Translations under genes and position numbers: made by a program
Shown: positions 47,559-58,358 of the stretch, piece after piece
Layout of the letters: the number at the start of each line of letters is the position of its first letter
Position numbering within the stretch: position 1 is the first letter of the stretch
Source: Candidatus Butyricicoccus avistercoris
GTDB lineage: Bacteria; Bacillota; Clostridia; Oscillospirales; Butyricicoccaceae
Direction of reading: 5' to 3'
DNA: 64,000 bases
Assembly (NCBI GenBank): GCA_019113005.1
Contig: DXIE01000008.1
Coordinates: forward strand, 1-64,000
Notes under the pieces: model-generated
Databases searched by the model: none
What the model was told of the DNA's origin: nothing
Seen by the model: the letters and a program-made list of their open reading frames with translations, nothing else

Positions 47559-48934
47559 ACCTCCTCGATTGTATATTTACAAACAAGAGCCTTTTTAAGC
47601 TCACGTTCTTCAAAGAATTTAAGAGTCTGCTCAGGGAAACAGATATAGCTGAGTACATCAAGGTCATTTTGTGCCTTATCGCCAAGTTCAGCTTTAGCCT
47701 TTTCAAATTCAGGCTCAAGAGTTTCTGCAAAACGACCAATCATAGGCTTTTCATCACCTAAAACCTTTTGCATAAGTTCGCTATTAATTGGAGCAGGGGC
47801 TTTACCATATTCACCACGAATATATGCCTTTATTTCCTTACCAATATTCTTATAACGTTCACCTACAAGCACATTTACAGTAGCTTGCACACCTACCATC
47901 TGAGAAAGAGGAGTAACAAGAGGTGGATAACCTAAATCCGCACGAACTCTAGGAGTTTCCTCTAAAACTTCATCTAAACGGTCTAAAGCACCTTGAGCTT
48001 TAAGCTGTGCCATAAGGTTAGAAAGCATACCACCAGGGATTTGATATACAAGGGCATCGGCTTTTACTCCAAGCACTGTTGGGTCAAAAACGCCTTTATC
48101 TATAAATTTACGTTCTTCTGGAATAAAGAAATCATTTATTTTCTTGAGTATTTTCTGATTTACGCCACAATCAAAGCCCATTTGACTTAGAGTATAAACC
48201 ATAGTTTCGGTTGCAGGCTGACTTGTACCACCAGCAAAAGATGAAATTGCACAGTCAATACCATCTGCCCCAGCTTCAGCAGCTTTTAAATATGTCATAA
48301 AGCCAAGACCAGTGGTCTGGTGTGTATGAACATAAATCGGAATATTGATTTCGTTTTTAAGAGCAGAAACAAGGTCAAAACATTCCTTAGGGCTCATGAT
48401 ACCCGCCATATCCTTAATGCAAAGCGACTGACAGCCCATTTGTTCTATCTCTTTGCCAAGGGAAACATACATTTCAAGGTTATGAATAGGTGAGAGTGTA
48501 TAACATATTGCACCTTGAGCGTGTCCACCTGCCTCGAGACAAGACTCAACAGCGGTTTTAATATTTCTTAAATCGTTAAGAGCATCAAAAATACGGATAA
48601 TATCCATACCATTTTCAACCGCAGCACGCACAAAACGTCTGACCATATCATCTGAATAGTGATGATAGCCTAAAAGGTTTTGACCTCTTAAAAGCATTTG
48701 AAGTTTGGTTTTTTTCATATGACTTTTGATAGTGCGTAAACGCTCCCAAGGGTCTTCACCAAGATAACGAAGACATGAGTCAAATGTTGCACCACCCCAA
48801 CATTCTATGGAGTGATAACCTGCATTATCAATGTCATCAAGAATAGCTTTAAACTCGTCAAGCGGCAGACGAGTTGCCATAAGTGATTGGTTTGCATCAC
48901 GAAGGACAGTTTCTGTAATTGCTATTTTTTTCAT
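47552..48934 (-). CDS. Oxaloacetate decarboxylase/pyruvate carboxylase carboxyltransferase (alpha) subunit
   Basis: 460 aa; TVLRDANQSLMATRLPLDEF, ECWGGATFDSCLRYLGEDPWERLR, KDMAGIMSP; no fused biotin domain. Confidence 0.95.
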   Translation of the reverse strand: MKKIAITETVLRDANQSLMATRLPLDEFKAILDDIDNAGYHSIECWGGATFDSCLRYLGEDPWERLRTIKSHMKKTKLQMLLRGQNLLGYHHYSDDMVRRFVRAAVENGMDIIRIFDALNDLRNIKTAVESCLEAGGHAQGAICYTLSPIHNLEMYVSLGKEIEQMGCQSLCIKDMAGIMSPKECFDLVSALKNEINIPIYVHTHQTTGLGFMTYLKAAEAGADGIDCAISSFAGGTSQPATETMVYTLSQMGFDCGVNQKILKKINDFFIPEERKFIDKGVFDPTVLGVKADALVYQIPGGMLSNLMAQLKAQGALDRLDEVLEETPRVRADLGYPPLVTPLSQMVGVQATVNVLVGERYKNIGKEIKAYIRGEYGKAPAPINSELMQKVLGDEKPMIGRFAETLEPEFEKAKAELGDKAQNDLDVLSYICFPEQTLKFFEERELKKALVCKYTIEEVC

Positions 48935-49127
48935 AACTGTTTACCATTCCTTTTTACAGTTAATAAATAATTTTATTTTAATCATATAAACATTTATATT
49001 TTATATGATTTTTTCTTCATCAATATGATAACATACACTCTAAATATTATAAATATTTTTTTCACAAACTTTTAATATTATGGAATTTTTTTTAACTATT
49101 TCTTTATAAAAAAAATTATAATAAAAA

Positions 49128-49161
49128 AACAGTATCCACATTTTAAAAAGCAGATACTGTT
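49128..49161 (-). terminator. Terminator after CNNM/CorC gene
   Basis: AACAGTATC...GATACTGTT, T tract on minus strand. Confidence 0.7.
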
Positions 49162-49167
49162 TATATG

Positions 49168-50478
49168 TTATGCGGTTACTTCTTCAGTTTCTGTCTCGTT
49201 TGCTGGAGTTATTGTTTTGACAACAGCATAACGCAGTCTTTGACCATCAGTTTCGGTTACGGTGATTTCTAAGTTATTAAACGTAAATGAATCGCCACAC
49301 TGAGGAATAAAACCGAAGGAATCTAAAATCCAGCCGCTGACTGTGGATACATCTTCTGTAGCATTTTCAATTTCAAAATGCTCAAATAATTTTTCTGCAC
49401 GCATACCACAATCAACTCGCCAAGAATTTTCATCAATTTGAGTAATTTCATTTATTATCTCATCATGTTCGTCCCAAATCTCGCCAACAAGTTCCTCTAT
49501 AATATCTTCCATAGTTACAATGCCCATCATACCGCCAAAATCATCGCTTACAATAGCAATGTGTGACCTACGGCTTTGAAGCTGACGAAGAAGTTTTGAT
49601 ATATCCATTGTAGATGGAACGAAAAATGGTTTTTGAAGTGCAGACTCAAGTGGCTTATTTTCATGGATAACATTATTATAGAAATCCTTTTCATGAAGCA
49701 CACCAACAACATTGTCTATGCTATCTTTATACACAATAAGTCTAGAAAATCCGCTTTGACGGAATATATCAAGAATTTCATTTTTAGGAGTTTGGATATC
49801 TAAAGCACAAACGTCAACTCTAGGTGTGCAGATATCGGCAACTTCAAGGTCATTAAATTCTATTACGCTGCGAATCATAGCACCTTCTTCGTGGTCTATT
49901 CCGCCGCCGTCCTGAGCCTCGTCAACAATAGTTAAAAGCTCATCTTCTGTTATACCATGGCTTTCAGGTATTTTAAATACAACTGTAAGAAGTCTTTTCC
50001 ACTGCGAGAAAATGAAGTTTAGTGGAGCGAGTATTTTTAACAGAACATTAAGAAGTGGGGCAGAGAACATCGAAAAACGCTCTGGTACATCTTTAGCTAT
50101 ACTTTTTGGAGATATTTCGCCAAAGATAAGTATAACAAGTGTCATAACAACGGTTGAGATGGTTGCACCTGTCAAAGGAAAGAGCTGCATAAAAAATACA
50201 GTTGCAAGAGATGTTGCAAGGATATTTACGATATTGTTACCAATTAAGATAGTGGAAATCAGTTTATCGTAATTTTCCGACTGACGAAGTACAAGTGCTG
50301 CACGTTTGTTTCCATCTGAAGCCATGTTTTTCATACGCACTCGGCTAAGAGATGAATAAGCGGTTTCAGTTGCAGAGAAATATGCTGACATAAGCACGCA
50401 AAAAGCTATCACTGCAAGAGTAACAAGATGACTACTGTCCATAAAAAAAGGTAAACCTCCAAAGTGATGAAGTGACAT
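49168..50478 (-). CDS. Hemolysin/CNNM-CorC family protein (DUF21-CBS-CorC_HlyC)
   Basis: 436 aa; DUF21 TMs, CBS pair, VTMEDIIEELVGEIWDEHD. Confidence 0.95.
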   Translation of the reverse strand: MSLHHFGGLPFFMDSSHLVTLAVIAFCVLMSAYFSATETAYSSLSRVRMKNMASDGNKRAALVLRQSENYDKLISTILIGNNIVNILATSLATVFFMQLFPLTGATISTVVMTLVILIFGEISPKSIAKDVPERFSMFSAPLLNVLLKILAPLNFIFSQWKRLLTVVFKIPESHGITEDELLTIVDEAQDGGGIDHEEGAMIRSVIEFNDLEVADICTPRVDVCALDIQTPKNEILDIFRQSGFSRLIVYKDSIDNVVGVLHEKDFYNNVIHENKPLESALQKPFFVPSTMDISKLLRQLQSRRSHIAIVSDDFGGMMGIVTMEDIIEELVGEIWDEHDEIINEITQIDENSWRVDCGMRAEKLFEHFEIENATEDVSTVSGWILDSFGFIPQCGDSFTFNNLEITVTETDGQRLRYAVVKTITPANETETEEVTA

Positions 50479-50616
50479 TATTTTCCGTCACCTCAGTATT
50501 TTAATATAGTATAACATAAAATAGGTACAACAAACTGTAAAAAATATGTTAAAAAAACGTAAAGAAACAGTATAACATATACAAAAATTAGTTTTATATA
50601 TGCATAATAAATATGA

Positions 50617-50955
50617 TTAACTTACAAAAACAACTTGTATAAGCACCATATAAATAACCGTTCCAAGACCTATTGAAAGCAGATTGTTTCTTTTCCATAT
50701 ATGTAAAACTGCAACACATATAACAGCTATTATTTCAGCAAGTCCATATGGGAAAACGGTAGGATTTATGCCTTTTAAACAATATATGACCAAAATTGCA
50801 ATAATAGCAGGAGGCAAAACTTTGCCAAGATACTTAACAGAACTTGGAACTTCTCTTTTACCTCCAAAAAGTACAAATGCAGCCGCTCTAGTAAAATATG
50901 TACACACTGCAACAACTGCAATTATCATAACCGAATGACCAAACGAAATAGGCAT
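50617..50955 (-). CDS. azlD: Branched-chain amino acid transporter AzlD
   Basis: 112 aa, 4 TM, TRAAAFVLFGGK; adjacent to azlC. Confidence 0.88.
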   Translation of the reverse strand: MPISFGHSVMIIAVVAVCTYFTRAAAFVLFGGKREVPSSVKYLGKVLPPAIIAILVIYCLKGINPTVFPYGLAEIIAVICVAVLHIWKRNNLLSIGLGTVIYMVLIQVVFVS

Positions 50956-50972
50956 TTTTTCACCTCTAAAAA

Positions 50973-51653
50973 TTATTCTTTTTCCATATTCGCTCTATAA
51001 AATAGAAGCATTAAAACTGTTGCCACAAGTGCAGGAGGAAGGAAATTATCTGCACCAAAAACTAAAAGCGAAATTATAGCACATACTCCGCCTATAATTG
51101 CAGGTAAATGTTGTTTTGCTTCCTTCCACTGCTCGACAAATATTACAACAAAAAGTGCGGTCATTGCAAAATCTATACCTGTTGTGTCAAAAGGTATAAT
51201 CTGACCGATTAAAGCACCAAGCACACAGCCAGTTATCCAATAAATATGGTCTAAAACCGAAATATATAACATAAGCTTTGTATCATTCATACCTTCTTTT
51301 GGTTTTACTAGACAGTGAAGTGAATATGTTTCATCTGTTAAGGCATGTATCAAATAAAATTTAGTTTTACCAGCTTTTTTAAAACGCTCAATTAAACTTA
51401 AACCATAAAATATATGTCTGAAATTAATCATAAGTGTCATAAATGCTGAGTGAATGGCACTTGCACCACCTGTTAGAAGCGTTATAAGTACAAACTGCAT
51501 AGAGCCTGCATAACATGTAAGGCTTACAAAAAATGCCCATATAAAGTTATATCCAGCTTTTTCAAACAAAATGCCGAACGCAAGCCCCATGAATAAATAA
51601 CCAAATAATACAGGAATTGTCTGTATAAATGCATATTTAAGTGTTTTTTTCAT
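50973..51653 (-). CDS. azlC: Branched-chain amino acid exporter AzlC
   Basis: GLAFGILFEKAGY, TDETYSL; start refined to ATG 51653. Confidence 0.9.
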   Translation of the reverse strand: MKKTLKYAFIQTIPVLFGYLFMGLAFGILFEKAGYNFIWAFFVSLTCYAGSMQFVLITLLTGGASAIHSAFMTLMINFRHIFYGLSLIERFKKAGKTKFYLIHALTDETYSLHCLVKPKEGMNDTKLMLYISVLDHIYWITGCVLGALIGQIIPFDTTGIDFAMTALFVVIFVEQWKEAKQHLPAIIGGVCAIISLLVFGADNFLPPALVATVLMLLFYRANMEKE

Positions 51654-51841
51654 AAAAAAATTTCCCCAATTTGTTTTATATCTGATATAATTATAAAGTG
51701 ATAAATGCCTAAAGTCAAATATACATATTTTCTCAAAACTTGCATATATTCGATACACTTTTGATACAACAAAATGTTAGCATATTTCAGATTAGAAGAA
51801 TGTATTGTTTTTTTATATAAAAAAGAAAGGACGAAAGCAAT

Positions 51842-53605
51842 ATGGCAGAAAATCAGGTAAAAAATAATGATAAACCTCAGCGTAATAAATATGCTGATAT
51901 AATGAACAAAAAGGGTAGCAAGATACCAAAACCTGTAAAAATGGCAGTTACATTACTTGTTATAGGTGGTCTTGTTGCAGGTGGTGTATATATGGTAAAA
52001 CGTACACGCCAAACATCACAAGATGAACAGCCAGCAATAGCCGTTGCTTCAAGGGGTATGCTTGAAACATATATAGAAGGTGATGGCTCTATTGCGGCAA
52101 GAAAACAAGTGGAATTAGGCAAAGATTTAAAAGGAAAGGTTACAAGTGTTTTGGTTGAACCAGGACAAAATGTAAAAACAGGTGATGTATTATTTACAGT
52201 AGACCCTACCGAAACTAAAAAAGAAATAGAAAACGCTAAAAAAGATTTGATAGAAGCACAAAGAGCGGTTGATGAAGCATCTTCTGCCGTAAGTGCAGCA
52301 CAAAAAAGCGTAAATGAACTTTCAACTACTGCACCATTTACTGGAAAATTTATTCCACAGTCAGCGGCAGAGGGTGAAACTGTAAAAACATATAGAAATG
52401 GTGATGAGATTTCTGGTGGCACAGTGCTAGGAACTATGGTTGATGATACTGTAATGCGTTTGCCTCTTTATTTCAGCTATGCTTATATTGACTCAATTTC
52501 AAAGGGTGCGGCTGCTAATGTGTCTATTCCATCTAGTATGTCACAATTATCAGGCTGGGTAGATTCTATTGAGCGAGTAGAGAAAATCTCACCTAGTGGA
52601 ACAAGATTATTTAAGGTTGTTATTGCTGTTAAAAATGCAGGCACACTCACAAGTGGCATGGTGGCAAGTGCGGAAATTCCAACTGCAAATGGAAGTATTA
52701 TGCCTGCTGAATCTGGAAAACTTGAGTATTCACGAGAAGAAACAGTGACAGTAAAGCAATCAGGTAAAATTACAAGTATAGGCACTCTCGATTATTATAG
52801 ATTTTCAGCGGGTACTGTGCTTGTAAGACAGAAAAATGATGAACTTGTTCGTGCGGTTGAAACTGCTCAGAGAACTTTGGCTAATCAGCAGCAATCAATA
52901 GCAGAAAAACAAGCACAAATTCAAAAGCTTGAGGCACAAGTTGCCAATTCTAATGTAACTTCACCTATGGACGGTGTAGTATTAAAAATTGACACAGCCG
53001 TTGATGCTGAACTTGTTGGAGGTAATGCTCCATGTGTAGTTGCAGATATGTCATCACTTGTTGTAAAAGCACAGATTTCTATGAATGATATAAACTCGGT
53101 TTCAGCAGGTCAATCTGCAACTATAACATTACAAACAGGTGCAGAGGATATAACACTTACAGGTACAGTTGAAAGTGTGGCACTTCAAGCAAATGAAAGC
53201 ACTGGTGGTAGCAGTTTACCTACATATACAGCAATTATCGTTTTAGACCCACTGCCAGAGAACGTTTCTGTATCTATGGGTTACTATGTAACATATAAAA
53301 TTACAACAGCATCTGTTGAGGACTGCATAACTATTCCTACAAAAGCACTTGTGAACACAGTCGATGGTACAGCTGTTTTTGCAAAAGAACCAGAAGGTCA
53401 AAAATTTGAGAATACTCTGCCAATACCAGATGGTACTGAAGGTGTTCCAGAGGGTTATAAACTTGTACCTGTACAAATAGGACTGTCAGACAGCTCTAAT
53501 GTTCAAATTATAAGCGGTATTGATGAGGGTACAGAGGTGTTTATTGCAGGACCTCAAGATATGTATGAGCAATTTAATAATGGTGCTGGTATTGCAGTTG
53601 GATAA
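51842..53605 (+). CDS. HlyD/MacA-type periplasmic adaptor (efflux membrane-fusion) protein
   Basis: 587 aa; two lipoyl-like halves, coiled coil, C-terminal adaptor domain; followed by MacB-like genes. Confidence 0.9.
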   Translation: MAENQVKNNDKPQRNKYADIMNKKGSKIPKPVKMAVTLLVIGGLVAGGVYMVKRTRQTSQDEQPAIAVASRGMLETYIEGDGSIAARKQVELGKDLKGKVTSVLVEPGQNVKTGDVLFTVDPTETKKEIENAKKDLIEAQRAVDEASSAVSAAQKSVNELSTTAPFTGKFIPQSAAEGETVKTYRNGDEISGGTVLGTMVDDTVMRLPLYFSYAYIDSISKGAAANVSIPSSMSQLSGWVDSIERVEKISPSGTRLFKVVIAVKNAGTLTSGMVASAEIPTANGSIMPAESGKLEYSREETVTVKQSGKITSIGTLDYYRFSAGTVLVRQKNDELVRAVETAQRTLANQQQSIAEKQAQIQKLEAQVANSNVTSPMDGVVLKIDTAVDAELVGGNAPCVVADMSSLVVKAQISMNDINSVSAGQSATITLQTGAEDITLTGTVESVALQANESTGGSSLPTYTAIIVLDPLPENVSVSMGYYVTYKITTASVEDCITIPTKALVNTVDGTAVFAKEPEGQKFENTLPIPDGTEGVPEGYKLVPVQIGLSDSSNVQIISGIDEGTEVFIAGPQDMYEQFNNGAGIAVG

Positions 53606-53620
53606 AGGAGGCAAAATACT

Positions 53621-54370
53621 ATGTTTTTTAAGAAAAAACAAGTTATAGAGCCTCAAGTAGAGCCTGATAAAAATCTTTTAATAGATGTAAAGAATTTAAG
53701 TAAAATATATAATGAAGGCAAAGAAAATGAAGTTAGAGCACTTGATAATATTTCGCTTGAAGTGCCTTGGGGAGAGTTTTTATGTATTTTAGGTCAGTCA
53801 GGCTCTGGTAAATCCACACTTATGAATATCTTAGGCTGTTTGGATATACCAACTTATGGCACATATAACTTAGATGGGCATGCAGTAAGCTCTATGAAGC
53901 CATCTGTGCTTTCTACTATAAGAAACAAAGAAATAGGTTTTATATTTCAAGGTTTCAATTTAATTCCAGCATTAACTGCTATTGAAAATGTAGAGTTACC
54001 TCTTATTTATAGAGGTATGCCAGCATCTGAGCGTAGAGAGCTTGCCATAAATGCTCTTTGCTCGGTTGGTCTGGAAAAAAGACTTGACCATAGACCTAAT
54101 GAAATGTCGGGCGGTCAGCAGCAACGTGTTGCAATCGCTCGTGCGGTTGCTGCTAAACCACCTATTATTATGGCCGATGAGCCTACTGGTAACTTAGACT
54201 CTAGGTCTGGTGCTGAGATTATGCAGCAGCTTATAGAGCTTAATAAACAAGGTACATCAATTATACTTATTACACATGATAATAAGCTTGCAGAAGTAGC
54301 TCAAAGGGTTATAACCATTCAAGACGGTAAAATTATCTCAGATAGAGCGGGCAGAGGAGGCGTATTTTAA
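53621..54370 (+). CDS. ABC transporter ATPase (MacB/LolD-like)
   Basis: 249 aa; GQSGSGKST, MSGGQQQRVAIARAV, IIMADEPTGNLD. Confidence 0.97.
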   Translation: MFFKKKQVIEPQVEPDKNLLIDVKNLSKIYNEGKENEVRALDNISLEVPWGEFLCILGQSGSGKSTLMNILGCLDIPTYGTYNLDGHAVSSMKPSVLSTIRNKEIGFIFQGFNLIPALTAIENVELPLIYRGMPASERRELAINALCSVGLEKRLDHRPNEMSGGQQQRVAIARAVAAKPPIIMADEPTGNLDSRSGAEIMQQLIELNKQGTSIILITHDNKLAEVAQRVITIQDGKIISDRAGRGGVF

Positions 54371-55621
54371 ATGAACTGGTTACAGACAGTAAGAATGGCT
54401 GTAAAGTCTATTATGGATAATAAAGTGCGTTCACTGCTTACAATGCTTGGTATTATTATCGGTGTAGCGGCAGTTATAACACTTGTTGCATCTATTCAAA
54501 GTAAGGCAACCCTTACAAGACTTCAATTTGAGGCTATGGGCACAAACAGAATAAGTGTTAATGGTTCTGGTGCTAAAACTCAAGATTGGAAAGAAATGGA
54601 GAAGATGTTAAATGTCGATTTAAAGAAAAACATAACAGGTTGGTCACCTCAGAGTCAATATTATGATAGTGAAAACAGAGGTGTTCAATATAGAACTATG
54701 AAAATAGATAGTCAAAAGTATAATACAAATATGTACTATGGAAATGAAAATTATAGTAGGGTTACAAACAATGTCATAACAGCAGGTCGAGATATAACAA
54801 AAGCTGATTGTGACCAACGTGCTAGAGTTTGTGTTATAGGTGAAACTATAAAAAAATATTTCTTTGGTGCAATGAGTCCGCTGGGTCAGAAAATAAAGGT
54901 TGGTGGTAAAAGCTTTGAAATTATAGGCGTTTACAAGGGAAAATACAAAGGTAAATTAAATACTGAAGACCAAATGATTGTTATGCCTTATACATTGCAA
55001 AGTCAGATGATGACAGTGGACAGATATGCAAACAAACAGTATATTGTTCAGGCTGCCTCTAAAGACGATATAGATATTGTTGTTAAAAGATTAAAAGAAT
55101 TTATGGAGCCAAGATGCACTTCTTCAAATGGTTGGTTTGATGCTTATTCAGATTCACAGTATCAAGAGCAACAAGAGTCAGCAGCTCAACAAGACGCTCT
55201 GCTTATGGGCGGTGTAGCTATGATTTCGCTTTTAGTAGGTGGCATAGGTATTATGAATATTATGCTTGTATCAGTTACTGAGCGAACCCGTGAAATCGGT
55301 ATCCGTATGGCTATCGGTGCTAAAAGACGAGATATTATTTCACAGTTTTTAATTGAAGCCGCATCTGTTTCTTGTTGTGGTGGTATAATTGGAATTGTAA
55401 TAGGTTGTTTCGGCTCGGCAATAATGGGTAATATAATGCTTTCAAAACAATTAAGCGAGCAAAGCTGGATGCCTGAAGTAGAACAGTTCACTGTTCTTCC
55501 AAGTCCTATGCTTATTGTTGGTGCATTTTTATTCTCTGCATTACTTGGTATAATTTTTGGTATATATCCAGCTAATAAAGCATCTAAATTACAGCCTGTC
55601 GAAGCACTTCGTACTCAATAA
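54371..55621 (+). CDS. MacB/FtsX-like ABC permease
   Basis: 416 aa; VRSLLTMLGIIIGVAAVIT; GIGIMNIMLVSVTERTREIGIRMAIGAKRRDI. Confidence 0.97.
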   Translation: MNWLQTVRMAVKSIMDNKVRSLLTMLGIIIGVAAVITLVASIQSKATLTRLQFEAMGTNRISVNGSGAKTQDWKEMEKMLNVDLKKNITGWSPQSQYYDSENRGVQYRTMKIDSQKYNTNMYYGNENYSRVTNNVITAGRDITKADCDQRARVCVIGETIKKYFFGAMSPLGQKIKVGGKSFEIIGVYKGKYKGKLNTEDQMIVMPYTLQSQMMTVDRYANKQYIVQAASKDDIDIVVKRLKEFMEPRCTSSNGWFDAYSDSQYQEQQESAAQQDALLMGGVAMISLLVGGIGIMNIMLVSVTERTREIGIRMAIGAKRRDIISQFLIEAASVSCCGGIIGIVIGCFGSAIMGNIMLSKQLSEQSWMPEVEQFTVLPSPMLIVGAFLFSALLGIIFGIYPANKASKLQPVEALRTQ

Positions 55622-55636
55622 AAAGGAGTGGTAAAT

Positions 55637-57892
55637 ATGAAAAAACAAATATTAAGCGGCTTTCTTGCAGCTACAATTTTTAGCACCTGTGCAAGTGCCG
55701 CATTTAACGATATTAAATCCGATAAGTTAAATCAAACTGTATCTGTTTTAAATTCTTTTAAAATTATGCAGGGTGACAGTCCAAATACTTTTTCACCAGA
55801 TAGAAGTATAACTCGTGCAGAGTTTTCTAAATTACTTGTAACTATGCTTGGTGTAACAGATGTGACTGCATATAAAAGTTATACTATTTTTCCAGATGTG
55901 CCAAACACACACTGGGCAGCAGGTTATATAAATGCTGCTATCAGACACCCAGATTTACAAAAAAAGAATATAATCAAAGGTTATGCAGATGGAACTTTTA
56001 AACCAAACAACACTATAAGCTATGGTGAAGCTTGTACAATGTTACTGCTTGCCCTTGGTTATACAATAGAAGATATTGGCCCTATGTGGCCAAATGATTA
56101 TGTGGCAAGAGCTGAGTCACTTGGTTTAAGTCCACAAAATACAACCCTTTATGCAAATTCGGTTATGAGCAGAGAAAATACCGCCTATATGCTGCTTAAC
56201 ACATTGTTTGTAAGTGGTAAGGATAACTCAGGAAAGCTCATAGATACACTTGTATCTGGTTCAGACAGCGAAGGTGCAATCTTAATTGCAACAAGTAAAA
56301 CAGATACTGATTTAAGAGAAAATCAAGCTAAATTCTATTTAAACGGTGAAATTATAACTAAGAATACTGAAGGAACTCTTGATGACAGTATGATTGGTAT
56401 GCGTGGAACATTGTATTATAGCAAGAAAAATGCAGGTTCTGTAATCGCTATTTTACCAGAGGCAGGCACAAGAACAGAAAGTTATAAGGTTTCAAGTGTT
56501 CAGGCGGATAAAATCGAAACAACTCAAGGCACTACTATAAAGCCAAACCGTGACACAATGGTTTACTTAAATGGCTCGGTAGGCAAATTCGATGAAAACT
56601 GGTTTAACTTACTGCCTAATGATGAAATTACACTTCATTATGATTCAGTCGGAAATATTACTCTTATCCGTACAAATGCAAGAAAAGCAGCTGAAAATAG
56701 CTTTATCTATGGTACAAATACAGCAAATCCAATACCAAATGATTATAAGATAATTAAAAATGGTGTGGAAATAGGCAGAGATTCACTCAAAAAATATGAT
56801 GTTATAACAATAGATACCTCTGCTAAAACGGTAAATGTATCAGATAATAAACTAACAGGTGTTTATTATGATGCAAAACCTGCATTTAAAAACCCAACTA
56901 AGATTACTATGCTTGGTAAGGAATTTAATATCTCTGAAAAACTTACTCCTTCTTTTGCTAAGTTTAAACAGGGTGATAGAATAACTTTACTGCTTGATAA
57001 TTATGGCTCAGTAGTTGATGTATATTCAGCGAGCGAAATTCGTGCAGAAATGACAGGTGTATTTGAAAAGATAGACGGAACAAATGCACAAATTCGTCTT
57101 GTAAATGGCATGACTATAAAGGGTGAAATTACTGATAGTGATAAAAAACTTGTAGGTAAGCTTGTGACTGTATCACAAAGCACTACAAATAAACTATCAC
57201 TCATAAGCTATAAGGGTTCAGGCAAGAAGTCTGGTACATGGGATATTAAGGCAGGTAAGCTTGGCACAACAGCTGTATCACCAAATGTTATGGTTCTTGA
57301 ACAAGTTTATGATAATGCTCCTATTTACATAAGCTCGATTAAGCAACTTCCATTTAATGAAATTAAATCGACTGATATTAGAAACACTATTTTGGATTCC
57401 TCAGGAAATATAACAGCAATAGTTCTTCGTGACGTTTCAGGTGATGCTTGGAATTATGGTTATGGTTATGTATCAAGCGAAAAAGATGAAGATGGAAATG
57501 AATTGAGCTTTACTGTAACTTTAAAACGTTATGATTATAAGAATAATTCACAGTCTACACTAACATATAATCCAATCGGTAGACCAGCAGGTATAAGTGG
57601 TCAGCCTATCGGTTTTGCTAAGGGTGCAGAATTAAATGAAAGCCGTCAATTCATTGACAATATTCAGTTAAAACGCATTGCTACGGCTTCACTTGCTGAC
57701 TTTGATTTAAATAAGGGTGTTAAAACATCAGAAGGTTACTATAATATCGCTGACGATGTTCAGGTTTATGTAACAGGTCTTGGTAAATTTATAACACTAA
57801 ATCAGGCAAAAGCCGATTATACAAAGTTTACCTTATATGCAGAACGTACAGCAGATAAGGGCGGTAAAATCCGTGTGATAGCAGTATCATAA
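55637..57892 (+). CDS. SLH-domain surface protein
   Basis: Signal peptide MKKQILSGFLAATIFSTCASA; N-terminal SLH repeats; start refined to ATG 55637. Confidence 0.88.
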   Translation: MKKQILSGFLAATIFSTCASAAFNDIKSDKLNQTVSVLNSFKIMQGDSPNTFSPDRSITRAEFSKLLVTMLGVTDVTAYKSYTIFPDVPNTHWAAGYINAAIRHPDLQKKNIIKGYADGTFKPNNTISYGEACTMLLLALGYTIEDIGPMWPNDYVARAESLGLSPQNTTLYANSVMSRENTAYMLLNTLFVSGKDNSGKLIDTLVSGSDSEGAILIATSKTDTDLRENQAKFYLNGEIITKNTEGTLDDSMIGMRGTLYYSKKNAGSVIAILPEAGTRTESYKVSSVQADKIETTQGTTIKPNRDTMVYLNGSVGKFDENWFNLLPNDEITLHYDSVGNITLIRTNARKAAENSFIYGTNTANPIPNDYKIIKNGVEIGRDSLKKYDVITIDTSAKTVNVSDNKLTGVYYDAKPAFKNPTKITMLGKEFNISEKLTPSFAKFKQGDRITLLLDNYGSVVDVYSASEIRAEMTGVFEKIDGTNAQIRLVNGMTIKGEITDSDKKLVGKLVTVSQSTTNKLSLISYKGSGKKSGTWDIKAGKLGTTAVSPNVMVLEQVYDNAPIYISSIKQLPFNEIKSTDIRNTILDSSGNITAIVLRDVSGDAWNYGYGYVSSEKDEDGNELSFTVTLKRYDYKNNSQSTLTYNPIGRPAGISGQPIGFAKGAELNESRQFIDNIQLKRIATASLADFDLNKGVKTSEGYYNIADDVQVYVTGLGKFITLNQAKADYTKFTLYAERTADKGGKIRVIAVS

Positions 57893-57898
57893 ATGAAA

Positions 57899-57925
57899 AA
57901 GCGTGGTGCATTTCGCACCACGCTT
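57899..57925. terminator. Bidirectional terminator
   Basis: AAGCGTGGTGC-atttc-GCACCACGCTT. Confidence 0.88.
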
Positions 57926-57932
57926 AATTTTT

Positions 57933-58226
57933 TTATAGAAGTACAGCAGAAGTATATTCTACTTTAATGCCGTCGTCTTTTGTACGGCTGAATTTTGCCT
58001 TGTTTCCACTTCCATCATCAATCATCATTTTCTCAAGCTTATAACCTGTGAAAAAATCAGCAGCAGGGCCTTCTACAAATGCTGACCACTGTCTGCGTTT
58101 AGCTGTCATTGGGTTTTCCTCAATAATCTCATCAACTACTTCATTTACAGAAACATCAGTTTCGGTATTTTCAGTGTTTTGGTTGTCTTCTTGAGTTGTT
58201 TCAAGTTCATTGATATTTTCGCTCAT
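57933..58226 (-). CDS. Small hypothetical protein with acidic N-terminus
   Basis: 97 aa; Glu/Asn/Thr-rich N-terminal half; compact C-terminal half; has terminator downstream. Confidence 0.6.
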   Translation of the reverse strand: MSENINELETTQEDNQNTENTETDVSVNEVVDEIIEENPMTAKRRQWSAFVEGPAADFFTGYKLEKMMIDDGSGNKAKFSRTKDDGIKVEYTSAVLL

Positions 58227-58358
58227 TTTACTTAAGTCCTTTGCTATAATATTTTAAATTATTATAGCATATTATAACAACAAAAAGAAGTGAATTTTAG
58301 AATATCTATTCGCTGTAAAACATAAAATTATAATATAAATGCAAAAGGGGTGGAAAAA

